A DNA stretch of 64,000 nucleotides from NCBI RefSeq assembly GCF_014844075.1, contig NZ_CP062165.1:4712001-4776000 (forward strand). Reading direction: 5' to 3'. The notes under the pieces are model-generated. The model worked only from the letters and a program-made list of their open reading frames with translations, was not told where the DNA came from and searched no databases. Below, one piece after another: positions 8,637 to 15,275 of this stretch. The stretch's first letter is position 1. Each line of letters starts with the position of its first letter. The stretch is from Paenibacillus sp. JNUCC-31 (GTDB lineage: Bacteria > Bacillota > Bacilli > Paenibacillales > Paenibacillaceae). A program made the position numbers and the translations under genes.

Positions 8637-10703
8637 GTCGCACTCCGTATGGAGTGCGTGGATTGAAATCAACCAGGAATGAAGCCTCCTGCACAGTGGT
8701 TCAAGTCGCACTCCGTATGGAGTGCGTGGATTGAAATTGGAAACATATTTGAAGCATGGAAAGCTGTATCTGGTCGCACTCCGTATGGAGTGCGTGGATT
8801 GAAATTGAAGCTTATGCTTGGGAGATGCTTGACGAGACAGTCGCACTCCGTATGGAGTGCGTGGATTGAAATAATCAATCTTGCGCGATTATTATCATTG
8901 TCTAATAATGTCGCACTCCGTATGGAGTGCGTGGATTGAAATATCGGAACTGGAAAGAAGAAAGCCCAAGCTGCTATGTCGCACTCCGTATGGAGTGCGT
9001 GGATTGAAATCTGTCTGTTACCAATGTTCTGCTGCGCTGTATTGGTCGCACTCCGTATGGAGTGCGTGGATTGAAATATCCAGTGGGGAGTAGTTGGCAG
9101 TAATATTTAAGTCGCACTCCGTATGGAGTGCGTGGATTGAAATCATAAGGGCCTGTAGTAAATCATCAACCTCTTGGTGTCGCACTCCGTATGGAGTGCG
9201 TGGATTGAAATCATAACAACACACACTCCTATTTTTTAGATGATGAGTCGCACTCCGTATGGAGTGCGTGGATTGAAATGGTAACTGATAACATAATGTA
9301 ACAACTCCTATTTTGTCGCACTCCGTATGGAGTGCGTGGATTGAAATGTTCAACTTTTCGGCCGCTTCGTAGTTCTCTTTTGTCGCACTCCGTATGGAGT
9401 GCGTGGATTGAAATACTTAGACTTATGGTCCTGGCTATGAAGTTAATGCAGTCGCACTCCGTATGGAGTGCGTGGATTGAAATAGGAGTTGATGTCCGGC
9501 CGTAAGGAACCAATCTCGCGTCGCACTCCGTATGGAGTGCGTGGATTGAAATTTCAACTCAGCTAGGCTTACCTGATCCTCGTTCCAGTCGCACTCCGTA
9601 TGGAGTGCGTGGATTGAAATCTTTTAGGCGAAGCGGATAATAGTCGCTGGTACAGGTCGCACTCCGTATGGAGTGCGTGGATTGAAATATAGCTTGACCG
9701 ATACACTTTCGCGGATTAAAATGGTCGCACTCCGTATGGAGTGCGTGGATTGAAATTATACGGACTACGCGCTTAAGACTCGCGATAAGAGTCGCACTCC
9801 GTATGGAGTGCGTGGATTGAAATAGCTAGCATTCTTGCCTGCCCTACAACCACTGTTGGTCGCACTCCGTATGGAGTGCGTGGATTGAAATTTTCACCCT
9901 CGCTCCCGATGTTTGTTGTTGCAGAGTCGCACTCCGTATGGAGTGCGTGGATTGAAATTTTAACGTCGATTACCGCAAGGCCGGGAGATAGCGTCGCACT
10001 CCGTATGGAGTGCGTGGATTGAAATATCACTACCATACAAACGCGCCTCCTAGTTAGTCGGGTCGCACTCCGTATGGAGTGCGTGGATTGAAATGTTTGG
10101 ATTAAGAACATTCACCAGCGCAATCGGGCGTCGCACTCCGTATGGAGTGCGTGGATTGAAATTCTATATTTGCCCTCACTGATCGGCGGATCAAATTGTC
10201 GCACTCCGTATGGAGTGCGTGGATTGAAATATTGTTACCAAAGGGGTATTTGCGTATTGATTTCTGTCGCACTCCGTATGGAGTGCGTGGATTGAAATAA
10301 CATTGGATGGAAAGCAGACAGAAGAAACATCCAGTCGCACTCCGTATGGAGTGCGTGGATTGAAATCTAAATGGGGGTTGCATCATTTTCCCAATCGTGT
10401 TGTCGCACTCCGTATGGAGTGCGTGGATTGAAATAGGAAGCGAGAGAGAATTATAAAATCTGGCTAGAGTCGCACTCCGTATGGAGTACGTGGATTGAAA
10501 TTGTCCAAGCGGATGAAAGTTCCGTCTTCGTTAATGTCGCACTCCGTATGGAGTAAGTGGATTGAAATCAAGGAACACCGCCAAATTCAGCAGTGACAAT
10601 GGTGTCGCACTCCGTATGGAGTGCGTGAATTGAAATTGGTTACGATCAAAGTGGACACCCATCCATTGGAGCTACAATCCGAATGGAATGCGTAGATAAG
10701 GAG
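8637..10703 (+). CRISPR. Type I-C CRISPR array 1 (30 repeats plus one decayed repeat)
   Basis: Thirty 33-base repeats begin at 8637 and recur every 66-70 bases to 10636. Each begins GTCGCACTCC, has a GCACTCC/GGAGTGC stem with a GTAT loop, and ends GTGGATTGAAAT. There are 29 spacers of 33-37 bases, none identical to another that I could see. The three last repeats carry substitutions (10469, 10536 and 10604), and a 31st, heavily decayed copy lies at 10671-10703 after a 34-base spacer. Decay at the right end fits a leader on the left. The array is 4.5 kb from the cas operon but has the same repeat type, so the I-C machinery should use it. Confidence 0.98.
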
Positions 10704-11136
10704 GAAGATAAATAAAAAAAGGAAATTAAAATGCTGGAACGTGTTACCGTTCTTATATACAGCGCTGTAGGTTTAGAATTCCAATTATATTCCTTAAAAA
10801 AATTTGTGGGTTCAAAAATAGATGCGCCATCTATAGAGTGCGAAGTGAATAGATGCGAGCTTGTCTTTTTCGATTACTGAACGTTCGATTGTGGGGATGA
10901 TATTAGAGGAGATTGAACCTTAATAGGCTCTTTTATTCAAAAGTTGATGATATATGTGCTAAATCAGGATAATATGATTACCTTTTTTCAAAAAGTAATT
11001 ATCGGAACTTGTGTTGCATGAACATCAAATTTTCTTGTTGGAAAGGAGTATCGGTTGGTAGTTGTCGTAAATTAATGTGAAATGCAGACAAGTTTACCTA
11101 TATAAAGTAAATCCGCTGTTTCAAATCCACTTAAAT
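10704..11136. other. AT-rich gap with no recognised gene
   Basis: No credible coding frame, RNA or strong terminator is seen. Around 10821-10853 there is weak similarity to the CRISPR repeat (TATAGAGTGCG), too poor to call. Confidence 0.5.
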
Positions 11137-11346
11137 TTACTCCTCTATAAATTCAACAACTTCTTCAATACGACATTGTAGTTCTTCACAAATACGTGCA
11201 ATCACACTTAACGCAACAAACTCTCCATTGGACATTTTGGCTAGAGTAGAAGGTGAAATACCTAGTTGAGTACGCAGGTAAGTTTTAGTCTTGTCCTTTT
11301 TAATTAGAGTAATCTCCATTGGTTTATAGCTAGGTTTTAATGCCAT
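11137..11346 (-). CDS. Small XRE/Cro-type DNA-binding protein
   Basis: 69 residues. The segment KTYLRTQLGISPSTLAKMSNGEFVALSVIARICEELQCRIEEVVEF is a Cro/CI-like helix-turn-helix of the YozG type (minimal HTH followed by a C-terminal helix). I chose the second of two tandem ATG codons because GGAGG lies six bases before it. Such proteins act as cytoplasmic regulators of nearby mobile or defence genes, and its position inside the CRISPR island is consistent with that. Target unknown. It has its own promoter at 11383-11411. Confidence 0.85.
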   Translation of the reverse strand: MALKPSYKPMEITLIKKDKTKTYLRTQLGISPSTLAKMSNGEFVALSVIARICEELQCRIEEVVEFIEE

Positions 11347-11382
11347 CATTAACCTCCAAGAAAAAAGTGTGTATATACATGT

Positions 11383-11411
11383 ATTTTATTGAATATGGAC
11401 TAAAAATACAA
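11383..11411 (-). promoter_or_regulatory. Sigma-A-like promoter of the XRE gene
   Basis: On the minus strand, TTGTAT (11411-11406), a 17-base spacer and TAAAAT (11388-11383) lie about 40 bases before the start codon. The rest of the gap to 11717 is AT-rich and shows nothing else clear. Confidence 0.55.
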
Positions 11412-11717
11412 GAAGTCGTACTTTTTGTATAAATTAGTATTGAATAAAAATCTAATTTGTTATACTATATGTATAACAAATCGAACTTTTAGTTCATAAA
11501 AGATTTTATTTATTTTTGTATATGGGGGCGATATCTCAGAACGAAGGATTACTATGCATGAAAAATGATTTTTGATTCAAGTAGATATATTAAGAAAATT
11601 GTTAGACTTTGCTGAGGCTGAGGCGGTACAGAACAAAAATATAATTATACTAATCTATTAAGTTACAGAAATATGAGATTTTGATAGCGATCTAATGAAA
11701 AAGAGGTGTCCCTAAGT

Positions 11718-12055
11718 ATGTCAGATCGTATTGAATTAGCTTCTGTAGTGATGACGTTCGGGATTTTTATATTTACCAAGGCTATGTCTTGAATGAAAGT
11801 TATATTTTTTTCCTTGACGAAGGTACGCTATGGCTGCGGCATGTACACAAAGTTGCTCACGTAGATCACTTATATATTAATGGAGATACCGGAGGAATAA
11901 TTCTCGCTGAGCACCCCCAAGGAAATGTCAAAGAACTGATAGAGTCAATCATGGATAGATTGTGTGGCATGGATGCTTTGACATTTCTCACGGATGTCTT
12001 ATTGTGGACTCCAGAACGTGTTGATATGAATTTGAAGCTTGATCGTCTTCAATAA
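11718..12055 (+). pseudogene. Frameshifted small gene, unknown function
   Basis: GAGGTG followed by ATG at 11718 opens a frame MSDRIELAS that runs out after 24 codons. The next frame, open from 11735, continues as SDDVRDFYIYQGYVLNESY and runs coherently to a stop at 12055 (...LIESIMDRLCGMDALTFLTDVLLWTPERVD). A single frameshift near 11740-11750 would join the two into about 112 residues. The downstream part has a plausible alpha/beta composition. Family not recognised. It could also be translated from a TTG at 11789 as an 88-residue product, but that start has no ribosome site. A sequencing error is an alternative to true decay. Confidence 0.5.
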
Positions 12056-12196
12056 AAATATGATGCGATGGTCATAGCAGCATATAGAATAAGATCAAAT
12101 ACATTGGATATTTTTTGGTTCTTTAGATGTTGATATTATCAAAATAGTATTTTTAAAGTAACAAAGATTAGACCTGTAAAAAAGCGCTGCTTTACT

Positions 12197-12380
12197 GGTG
12201 CGAATGTTAAGCTCACATAAAATCTCTAGGAGATTCGCACCTCGAAAATTGTCGATTAAGCTATTATTGTCCCCTTTTGGCACTCGATTATTTGTATTAA
12301 GATGAATTTATCATCTTTACTAAACGATAGAATAACGTTAAAAACATCTTTTTTTAAACGACTATACGTTATTTTCTGTT
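12197..12380 (+). promoter_or_regulatory. Second, orphaned copy of the CRISPR leader
   Basis: GGTGCGAAT (12197-12205) and ATTCGCACC (12233-12241) enclose AAGCTCACAT exactly as in the leaders of arrays 1 and 2. It is followed by TCGAAAATTGTCGA, CCCCTTTTGGCA and a TAGAATAACG segment resembling leader 1. It directly precedes a single divergent repeat, so this is the leader of an array that has been almost entirely lost. Confidence 0.8.
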
Positions 12381-12480
12381 GTCGCACTCTAAACATGAGT
12401 GTGTGGATTGAAATTCTTATGCTTCGAATATAAAGTTGATGCTGGACGTCGCCCTCCTTATGGAATGCAAATCGAATCCC
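12381..12480 (+). CRISPR. Vestigial CRISPR array: two decayed repeats and one spacer
   Basis: 12381-12414 begins GTCGCACTC and ends GTGTGGATTGAAAT, with an altered loop (TAAACAT) but a still-pairing ACTC/GAGT stem. After a 33-base spacer, 12448-12480 is a strongly decayed copy (GTCGCCCTCC ... ATGGAATGC). The first repeat abuts the orphan leader. Confidence 0.75.
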
Positions 12481-12617
12481 TAAAAAAGTTTTACCTTTCT
12501 CATGCTAAACATGGGTAAGAGGGTAGGATTTTTTTATTTTAGAGAAATAAAAAATATTGAGTATAGAAATGTTCTATTAATGCAGCATATTTTAAGGTTT
12601 TTTGCTAAACAATAGAT

Positions 12618-12646
12618 TTGACCTATGGTAGAAAAATCAATATAAT
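12618..12646 (+). promoter_or_regulatory. Strong sigma-A promoter of the TPR receptor gene
   Basis: TTGACC (12618-12623), a 17-base spacer and a perfect TATAAT (12641-12646) lie 31 bases before the start codon. It is one of the best consensus matches in the window and shows that the receptor gene is transcribed as a unit in its present short form. Confidence 0.8.
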
Positions 12647-12676
12647 GTTATTAATTGTAAAATGAGGAGGAAGGGT

Positions 12677-13468
12677 ATGTCGAGGTATTATGATGGATAC
12701 GGATTAGACTCGACTGTGACACTTCTCAGAATAGCTTATGGTCTTGACAACTGGAGAGAGGTCGTTAAGTTAGGTGAAACACTTTATGAAGAATCACTTC
12801 GTATATATAATTTACAAATGTTGACTAAGGAACAGGACATCGTTGAAATACATACACAGCGGGCAATAGTATATTACATTGGATACAGTCGTTTGATGCA
12901 AGGAATAGCGTATCAAAAACTACTAGAGTTTGATAAAGCAAGGGAATGCATATTGCAATATAGTGATTTTCAGTGGATTAAATTGACTAATCAAGAGACA
13001 CTTAATGAAATTGAATTTTACAGCGATATAGCCACAATCAATTTAATTGTTTTGGATTTACTTGAGGGTAATGCTACAAAGCTTGATGAATACGTGGCTT
13101 ACATTCAAAAGTCAAAAGGTGAGATTATATCTGGATTATTGACTTTGCTTGAAGCCAATCGTTTAAATAATTTACCTATTAAGAAGTTAGAGTATCTATT
13201 TGAAGAACATCGTTCGATTGGTGATACTACCGTAATGTCGGATATTGATATCTCATATTATCTTAAATTTAGTTTTGAGTTGGCGCTGTATTATACCCGA
13301 AGTAATAATGATCCCGATGCAATCGATATCTTACTCAATTGTTTGGCAATATCTCCTAAGATTAATCATAATAAGATAAAATATGTAGCGCTTTTTGAAA
13401 AAACCAGAGATCAGGCTACACATGCACAGATTAGCTTTTACAAATCTATCTTAGAGGGGATGTTATGA
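12677..13468 (+). CDS. TPR-type, RRNPP-like peptide receptor without an HTH domain
   Basis: 263 residues, start at the ATG six bases after AGGAGG (12665). The protein is all-helical, with TPR-like pairs such as YYIGYSRLMQGIAYQKLLEFDKARECILQYSDF (about residues 75-107) and YYLKFSFELALYYTRSNNDPDAIDILLNCLAIS (about 200-232), ending in KYVALFEKTRDQATHAQISFYKSILEG. This matches, from memory, the C-terminal receptor half of AimR/AloR-type quorum-sensing regulators of bacilli and paenibacilli, which usually carry an N-terminal HTH and are about 380-430 residues. The HTH is absent here, which resembles Rap proteins in principle. The stop overlaps the start of a secreted peptide gene. Gene family is inferred, function unproven. 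Confidence 0.65.
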   Translation: MSRYYDGYGLDSTVTLLRIAYGLDNWREVVKLGETLYEESLRIYNLQMLTKEQDIVEIHTQRAIVYYIGYSRLMQGIAYQKLLEFDKARECILQYSDFQWIKLTNQETLNEIEFYSDIATINLIVLDLLEGNATKLDEYVAYIQKSKGEIISGLLTLLEANRLNNLPIKKLEYLFEEHRSIGDTTVMSDIDISYYLKFSFELALYYTRSNNDPDAIDILLNCLAISPKINHNKIKYVALFEKTRDQATHAQISFYKSILEGML

Positions 13469-13578
13469 TGAAGAAAAGAAATGCTCTAAATATGTTGTAT
13501 TCAATTGTTTTGGCAACGTTAGTAGCACTCCCGATTGAGAGTATAATGCAGTTATTTAATCATGGCGTTGGCCATTAA
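13465..13578 (+). CDS. Putative secreted signalling peptide precursor (Phr/AimP/AloP-like)
   Basis: 37 residues. ATG at 13465 overlaps the TGA of the receptor gene (ATGA), with a second ATG at 13468; AGAGGGGA just upstream gives the ribosome site. The peptide begins MMKKRN, has a hydrophobic core LYSIVLATLVALPI, and ends in a short polar tail QLFNHGVGH, i.e. the organisation of exported pro-peptides whose last 5-7 residues become the mature signal. Tight coupling to a TPR receptor is the hallmark of RRNPP pairs. The gene is followed at 13629 by a strong terminator. The mature peptide and its export and cleavage are inferred. Confidence 0.6.
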   Translation: MMKKRNALNMLYSIVLATLVALPIESIMQLFNHGVGH

Positions 13579-13628
13579 TTTTCAAATAATCGACTGAATA
13601 AAGAAAATCTATCCAAAGTATAGACTGT

Positions 13629-13677
13629 ACCCTATAGAGGAGACACTTTAAAAAAGTCTCTCTATGGGGTATTTTTG
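13629..13677 (+). terminator. Rho-independent terminator of the receptor-peptide operon
   Basis: ACCCTATAGAGGAGAC pairs with GTCTCTCTATGGGGT (one bulge, about 15 bp) and is followed by ATTTTTGTTG. Confidence 0.85.
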
Positions 13678-13718
13678 TTGTATGCAACGATTTGAGACAA
13701 GGGGATGAAGATCAACCC

Positions 13719-13826
13719 ATGTGTAAAAAAAAAATTACAGAAAAGATTCACCTGCTCCAAGTAGAGAATGAACTCTTAAAAAAGATTTGCATGGCCGAAC
13801 GGAGGTGGAACCACGAGTTAAACTAG
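13719..13826 (+). pseudogene. Short fragment resembling an IS3-type OrfA coiled-coil end
   Basis: A 35-codon frame encodes MCKKKITEKIHLLQVENELLKKI followed by CMAERRWNHELN and a stop. The LLQVENELLKK leucine-zipper stretch is like the C-terminal helix of IS3-family OrfA proteins. No transposase catalytic frame or terminal inverted repeats remain around it, so this is at most a relic. Identification is tentative. Confidence 0.35.
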
Positions 13827-13931
13827 CGCCTAGTCTTCGATTCAGGTTTGATCCGAACCGTGATTGAGAAATAGGCGAATGGTGAGTTATTTGTGTGGAT
13901 GGGTTTGATATTATTTAAATCTTCTGCTATT

Positions 13932-13947
13932 TGCGTGGATTGAAAAT
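13932..13947 (+). repeat. Orphan 3' end of a CRISPR repeat
   Basis: TGCGTGGATTGAAAAT matches the last 16 bases of the array repeats apart from one extra A. No leader or intact repeat is adjacent. It marks a further lost array segment between the vestigial array and the cas operon. Confidence 0.5.
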
Positions 13948-13981
13948 GCTAAATTGTCATTGTGGAGTTTTGTTGCAAAAG

Positions 13982-14004
13982 GCGCATCCTTTAAGAGGAT
14001 GCGC
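13982..14004. terminator. Perfect 9-bp hairpin, possible terminator
   Basis: GCGCATCCT, loop TTAAG, AGGATGCGC. It lacks a clear T-run on either side. It lies between the IS-like relic and the DUF3800 gene. Confidence 0.4.
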
Positions 14005-14097
14005 AAGTTATTATTAAAATTGTGAAGTACATAAATAGCACAAAATTAAGAGAATATATGGTTTCACTAACCTATAAGAAATCAAGGAGGGGAATAT

Positions 14098-14856
14098 GTG
14101 ATAAATGGATTTTATTTAGACGAGTCTGGAAATAATGGATTTGGAGATATGCAACAACAACCTGTAGTTTGTTATGGTGGGATTTTAGTTCCTAACACCA
14201 GTGTTATAGGTCTTGAACGTGATTTTGAAGCACTGTCCTTTAAAGCAGCTTTGCAAATTAAAGGTGAGATAAAAGGATTGACAAGTAAACAGGTTAATAC
14301 GTTACCGTTCTTTCAAAAGTATGAAATTCACAGTAAGTCTTTCTTTGATGGGGACGATCTGTATTCCAAAATTCCGATCAATGATCGGTTTAAGCTCGCT
14401 GAAGAAATGTTAGAGCTTATTGATCAACATGGAGGTAAAGTGCTTGCCTCTGTAATTAATAAAAATACATATAAACAAAATACAGGTGATACAGGTCATA
14501 CTAACATGCACCAGCTTGGAATGAGTAATTTAATTCAATTAATAGAAAAAGAACTCATTCAAAGGAATGAAACAGGAGTTGTTATTCCTGACAACGGACG
14601 CGACGAAGAGAGAGAACTCTTAATTCAAGTTATCCGACAGGAGACGACCAGCGATCGTATATATAATAGCTCTTTCCTTCAGAATTCACACCATTGCCAG
14701 TTAGTACAGTTAGCCGACATCATTGTATTTCTTACAACTGTCTTTTTTCGATTCCAATATGGATATGCGCCTCGTAAAGCAAATAATAAAGAATTAATAG
14801 AACTATATCAAAAAAGGATAGCTCCTTTGTCCCCAACAGTATGGGAGTACAGGTGA
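14098..14856 (+). CDS. DUF3800 domain protein
   Basis: 252 residues, GTG start five bases after AAGGAGGGG. It begins INGFYLDESGNNGFGD, the YLDESG signature of DUF3800, with later conserved acidic positions VVIPDNGRDEE (about 160-170) and the C-terminal SSFLQNSHHCQLVQLADIIV (about 195-215). This arrangement suggests an RNase H-like fold with a metal site formed by the Asp/Glu residues. The family is uncharacterised but is common beside mobile and defence genes. It lies between the quorum-like operon and the cas operon, and a cluster of hairpins with constant loops starts six bases after its stop codon. Its role, including any link to CRISPR, is unknown. Confidence 0.85.
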   Translation: MINGFYLDESGNNGFGDMQQQPVVCYGGILVPNTSVIGLERDFEALSFKAALQIKGEIKGLTSKQVNTLPFFQKYEIHSKSFFDGDDLYSKIPINDRFKLAEEMLELIDQHGGKVLASVINKNTYKQNTGDTGHTNMHQLGMSNLIQLIEKELIQRNETGVVIPDNGRDEERELLIQVIRQETTSDRIYNSSFLQNSHHCQLVQLADIIVFLTTVFFRFQYGYAPRKANNKELIELYQKRIAPLSPTVWEYR

Positions 14857-14861
14857 TTACA

Positions 14862-15067
14862 ATTAAGGGAGCATACCATTGTACGCTCCCTTAATGTGGT
14901 CGAACCAATGTGCGGCCACATATATAGTATACCCAATATTGGACTTCAATATGCACAATACAAAAAGGGAAACTTCATGTTAGGTCGGACCAATGTACGA
15001 GTTAACATGAAGTTTCCCTTATAGGAAAGTTAATTAGGTCGAACCAATGTGCGAGTCAATTAACTTT
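14862..15067. repeat. Cluster of four hairpins with unrelated stems and a constant loop
   Basis: H1: stem ATTAAGGGAGC/GCTCCCTTAAT (14862-14895), loop with ACCATTGTAC. H2: stem ATGTGGTCG/CGGCCACAT (14894-14921), overlapping the H1 end. H3: perfect 18-bp stem 14965-14982/15003-15020 around a 20-base loop 14983-15002. H4: 10-bp stem AAAGTTAATT/AATTAACTTT (15026-15067). H3 and H4 share the loop GGTCGRACCAATGTRCGAGT; H2 carries the same bases with GGCC at its end; H1 shares only the ACCAATGTxCG core. The stems are perfectly or almost perfectly paired but unlike each other. It lies between the DUF3800 gene and cas3. The rest of the gap to cas3 (15068-15275) shows no clear promoter. Confidence 0.85.
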
Positions 15068-15275
15068 ATCTAACAATATTATACTCTGTAACTGAATCCG
15101 AGTCAATGATATAACAAGTTTAACACTACTTGATAGGGGTAGAAACTAAGGATTTTTTTGGGTAATAAAAAAGGAGTTTGTCGTCTGAAGTCGAAAGGTT
15201 AATATAAGTAATTTTCCCAATTAATGAGTATGGGAAACGGATTTGAATCCCTTTTCTGAAAGGAATCGAGGCTTA

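Noticed and set aside
8490..10386. Several open frames on both strands with repeated peptides such as SIHALHTECD and HSVWSAWIEI
   Set aside because: They are translations of the CRISPR repeats of array 1; the periodic peptide is an artefact of the 33-base repeat.
10821..10853. Possible further decayed CRISPR repeat (GATGCGCCAT, TATAGAGTGCG)
   Set aside because: Only about half the positions match and the distance from the last decayed repeat does not fit one or two repeat-spacer units.
11718..11792. 24-codon gene MSDRIELASVVMTFGIFIFTKAMS as a separate small peptide
   Set aside because: The ribosome site is good, but the start of this frame joins sensibly to the next frame, so a frameshifted single gene is simpler.
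14862..14895. First hairpin read simply as the terminator of the DUF3800 gene
   Set aside because: It has no T-run and shares its loop core with three neighbouring hairpins, which a terminator does not explain.
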